Below, one piece after another: positions 63,601-64,000 of a stretch of 64,000 nt of DNA. Below the pieces are notes generated by a model, which saw only the letters and a list, made by a program, of their open reading frames with translations, was not told where the DNA came from and did no database searches. The stretch covers positions 1 to 64,000 of the forward strand of contig NZ_JAOEGB010000004.1 in assembly GCF_025420585.1 (NCBI RefSeq). Direction: 5' to 3'. Both the position numbers and the translations under genes were made by a program. Every line of letters starts with the position of its first letter. Position 1 is the first letter of the stretch. This stretch comes from Planotetraspora sp. A-T 1434. GTDB lineage: Bacteria; Actinomycetota; Actinomycetes; Streptosporangiales; Streptosporangiaceae.

Positions 63601-64000
63601 AGTGGCCCGGCAGAAGGTCACTTCAGGCTGGCGCTACACCGAGGCCGCGACTACCTACAACTCCGACGGGCTACCGGTCAAGGTCAACGACTACGGGGAA
63701 CGCGGCAACGGCGGTGATAACACGTGTGCCACGATGTCGTACGCGCGGAATACCGATAATGGCCAGTGGATCACTGCGTTGCCCTCTGTGATGGAAACCC
63801 ATAAGGGTGACGACTGTGCGGCTGGCGAGGTGATCGGCCGGACCGCGACCTTGTATGACGGAGGCACTGACCCGGCAACCAACAAACCGACCCGCGGGGA
63901 CCAGACCGAGAGTCGCACCTGGACCGACGCCACGCATGTGTCGACGGAAAAGACTCTCTTTGATGGCTATGGACGGCCGACATCGGTTACGGATGCCCGA
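60617..64000 (+). CDS. Second giant secreted RHS/SpvB-type protein, 5' part (cut by window edge)
   Basis: There are 1128 codons before the edge. The start GTG 60617 follows GGAGGG (60605-60610) by 6 bases and opens a signal peptide (LWLVAGGAFLVLAVLISGVG). A Pro/Ala-rich linker and a beta domain are followed by an SpvB/TcdB-like N-terminal module (PKLSLDYSSSAVDSLTALTN; ASVIGMGWEIGGGYIEQEFD) and then RHS/YD-type beta strands (VTQYEYVGRPAWAREAKYGV). At about residues 905-955 a CBM5/12-like insert occurs (WVSGGLYNIGNRVTYNNHHW, then EALKQ and NWKDLG). It probably ends beyond the window in an RHS core and a variable toxin-like tip. Confidence 0.88.
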   Translation, partial: MLVSCRRLWLVAGGAFLVLAVLISGVGVPDGLVQEAVAAAPASDEPSVEGHAVPRAKVVKGAEDAAKPAKRAEPAWPRAGTAEIAVPSTQGLAPVASLPVQVGRAKPPAPTAGSSKAAIEATETKTASLTKVRVQVLDDKAVRRIGGIGFGVRLTRADGGTTSGIVTVSLDYSGFRDAYSGGFASRLTLIELPSCVLTTTFNTGECAKQIAGVRQIPVSNDVRKGTLTAELNAAPASTVDGMASPASPTAKASAVAGTGPVYVIASSTSSTSGDSTGSFAATDLKPSGTWQVGLSGGGFTYSYPIPTAPSPGGSAPKLSLDYSSSAVDSLTALTNNQASVIGMGWEIGGGYIEQEFDRTISCQTTGSQHLCWQSTDSAATPGLVLSVGGRSSRIVRDATSGAYKTVEDFGWKIESIATGAESGKAYWRVTTQDGTVYRFGYHRDAAWQVPYLGDGAGEPCHDKYPASPDPYMQPEAFCYAPWRWMLDQEIDPKGNVVDYTWAREENAYCRAPGNLCNSAAYRLIYDRGGYLSEISYGQNVNVAGSLPTGRVTFATVNREQASSGTSLIENDTPTDLIHVNYGTEDKCDSSNCPATGPSYFITKRLDTVTSAAWNPASTAWDDVTRLELGYSWIYTDTMTVNGNTIPTRPVLWLNTIRTVGLAGDGPDIAMPVVDFDATVLDNRRGATSSQNPAVRFPRIAAVNNGLGGRTEVSYGQPSGCALSDETKATARDDEGSDCYWVYKNRYYDANNVFHVVGTVWNKWLVTQVLDRDLVAASPDMVTQYEYVGRPAWAREAKYGVPSAVCWDPPQPNPPPCVNWSGEWTQFRGYQTVRVVKGAGTDMERYSTTSTSFFRGLYEDTLANGTPKHTQVSDFDGNAYDDLRVLSGRALQDQTLRRQYLPPEVQCTYPAWVSGGLYNIGNRVTYNNHHWEALKQMLFLTTPPAAGANWKDLGSCPTVTPIGYDEQQSTRYEYANVVTGNGPGIGDPHMVNQTRQVARQKVTSGWRYTEAATTYNSDGLPVKVNDYGERGNGGDNTCATMSYARNTDNGQWITALPSVMETHKGDDCAAGEVIGRTATLYDGGTDPATNKPTRGDQTESRTWTDATHVSTEKTLFDGYGRPTSVTDAR

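Overview
The window is high-GC DNA with the codon usage, GTG starts and regulator families of a filamentous actinobacterium. The abundance of LacI, SARP and RHS/SpvB-type secreted proteins would suit Streptosporangiaceae/Nonomuraea-like organisms, but the genus is only a guess. No rRNA gene, CRISPR array or intact tRNA was seen.

Layout. 1-3.9 kb: LacI regulator start, a collapsed sugar-transport/DUF2264 operon, and an intact secreted parallel beta-helix protein with carbohydrate-binding modules. 3.9-5.2 kb: gene remnants and one DUF6461-like gene. 5.3-14.1 kb: a 2942-residue secreted SpvB/FG-GAP/RHS protein with an unrecognised C-terminal domain. 14.2-18.7 kb: a TetR-controlled NmrA-type reductase, DoxX, a quinone-oxidoreductase-like enzyme and a GYD protein. 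18.7-20.8 kb: GNAT acetyltransferase and remnants. 20.8-24.7 kb: a two-component system divergent from an ABC exporter. 24.9-25.9 kb: a broken IS fused to a dioxygenase tail. 26-31.8 kb: a second NarL-type two-component system convergent with a MacAB-like operon. 31.9-37.2 kb: FkbM methyltransferase, a broken XRE gene and a 1362-residue secreted SGNH-hydrolase/transglycosylase-like protein. 37.4-40.8 kb: a small secreted protein and a large AfsR/SARP regulator. 41.3-42.8 kb: DUF6461 protein and two integrase fragments. 42.9-46.8 kb: OmpR-type two-component system and a frameshifted serine hydrolase. 46.9-52.3 kb: haloalkane dehalogenase-like enzyme, NTF2-like protein, MarR, metallo-beta-lactamase-fold hydrolase and a GlxA-type AraC regulator. 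52.3-60.2 kb: IS copies, tRNA-Met 3' fragments, an ECF41/SigJ-type sigma factor with LUD and NTF2-like genes, and a Tn3 tail. 60.6 kb to the end: a second giant RHS-type secreted protein, cut by the window edge.

Three regulatory circuits can be read from the DNA. (1) The ECF41-type sigma gene, the LUD gene and an NTF2-like gene each carry the same promoter, TSACAT-N16-GTCGAACTG. (2) The two secreted-protein genes near the SARP gene share a promoter with GTCAAG-type direct repeats of 11-bp period, 8 bp before an identical GCGATGCT. (3) TetR and MarR genes have palindromic operators at their own divergent promoters.

The mobile layer consists of four same-orientation copies of one IS with 23-bp inverted ends (one complete), two tyrosine-integrase fragments, duplicated tRNA-Met 3' ends, and clusters of a CGAGCAACCA motif with a strict 11-bp period flanking those ends. 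Together these look like the wreckage of tRNA-integrating elements. Many neighbouring genes are truncated or carry single nonsense changes.
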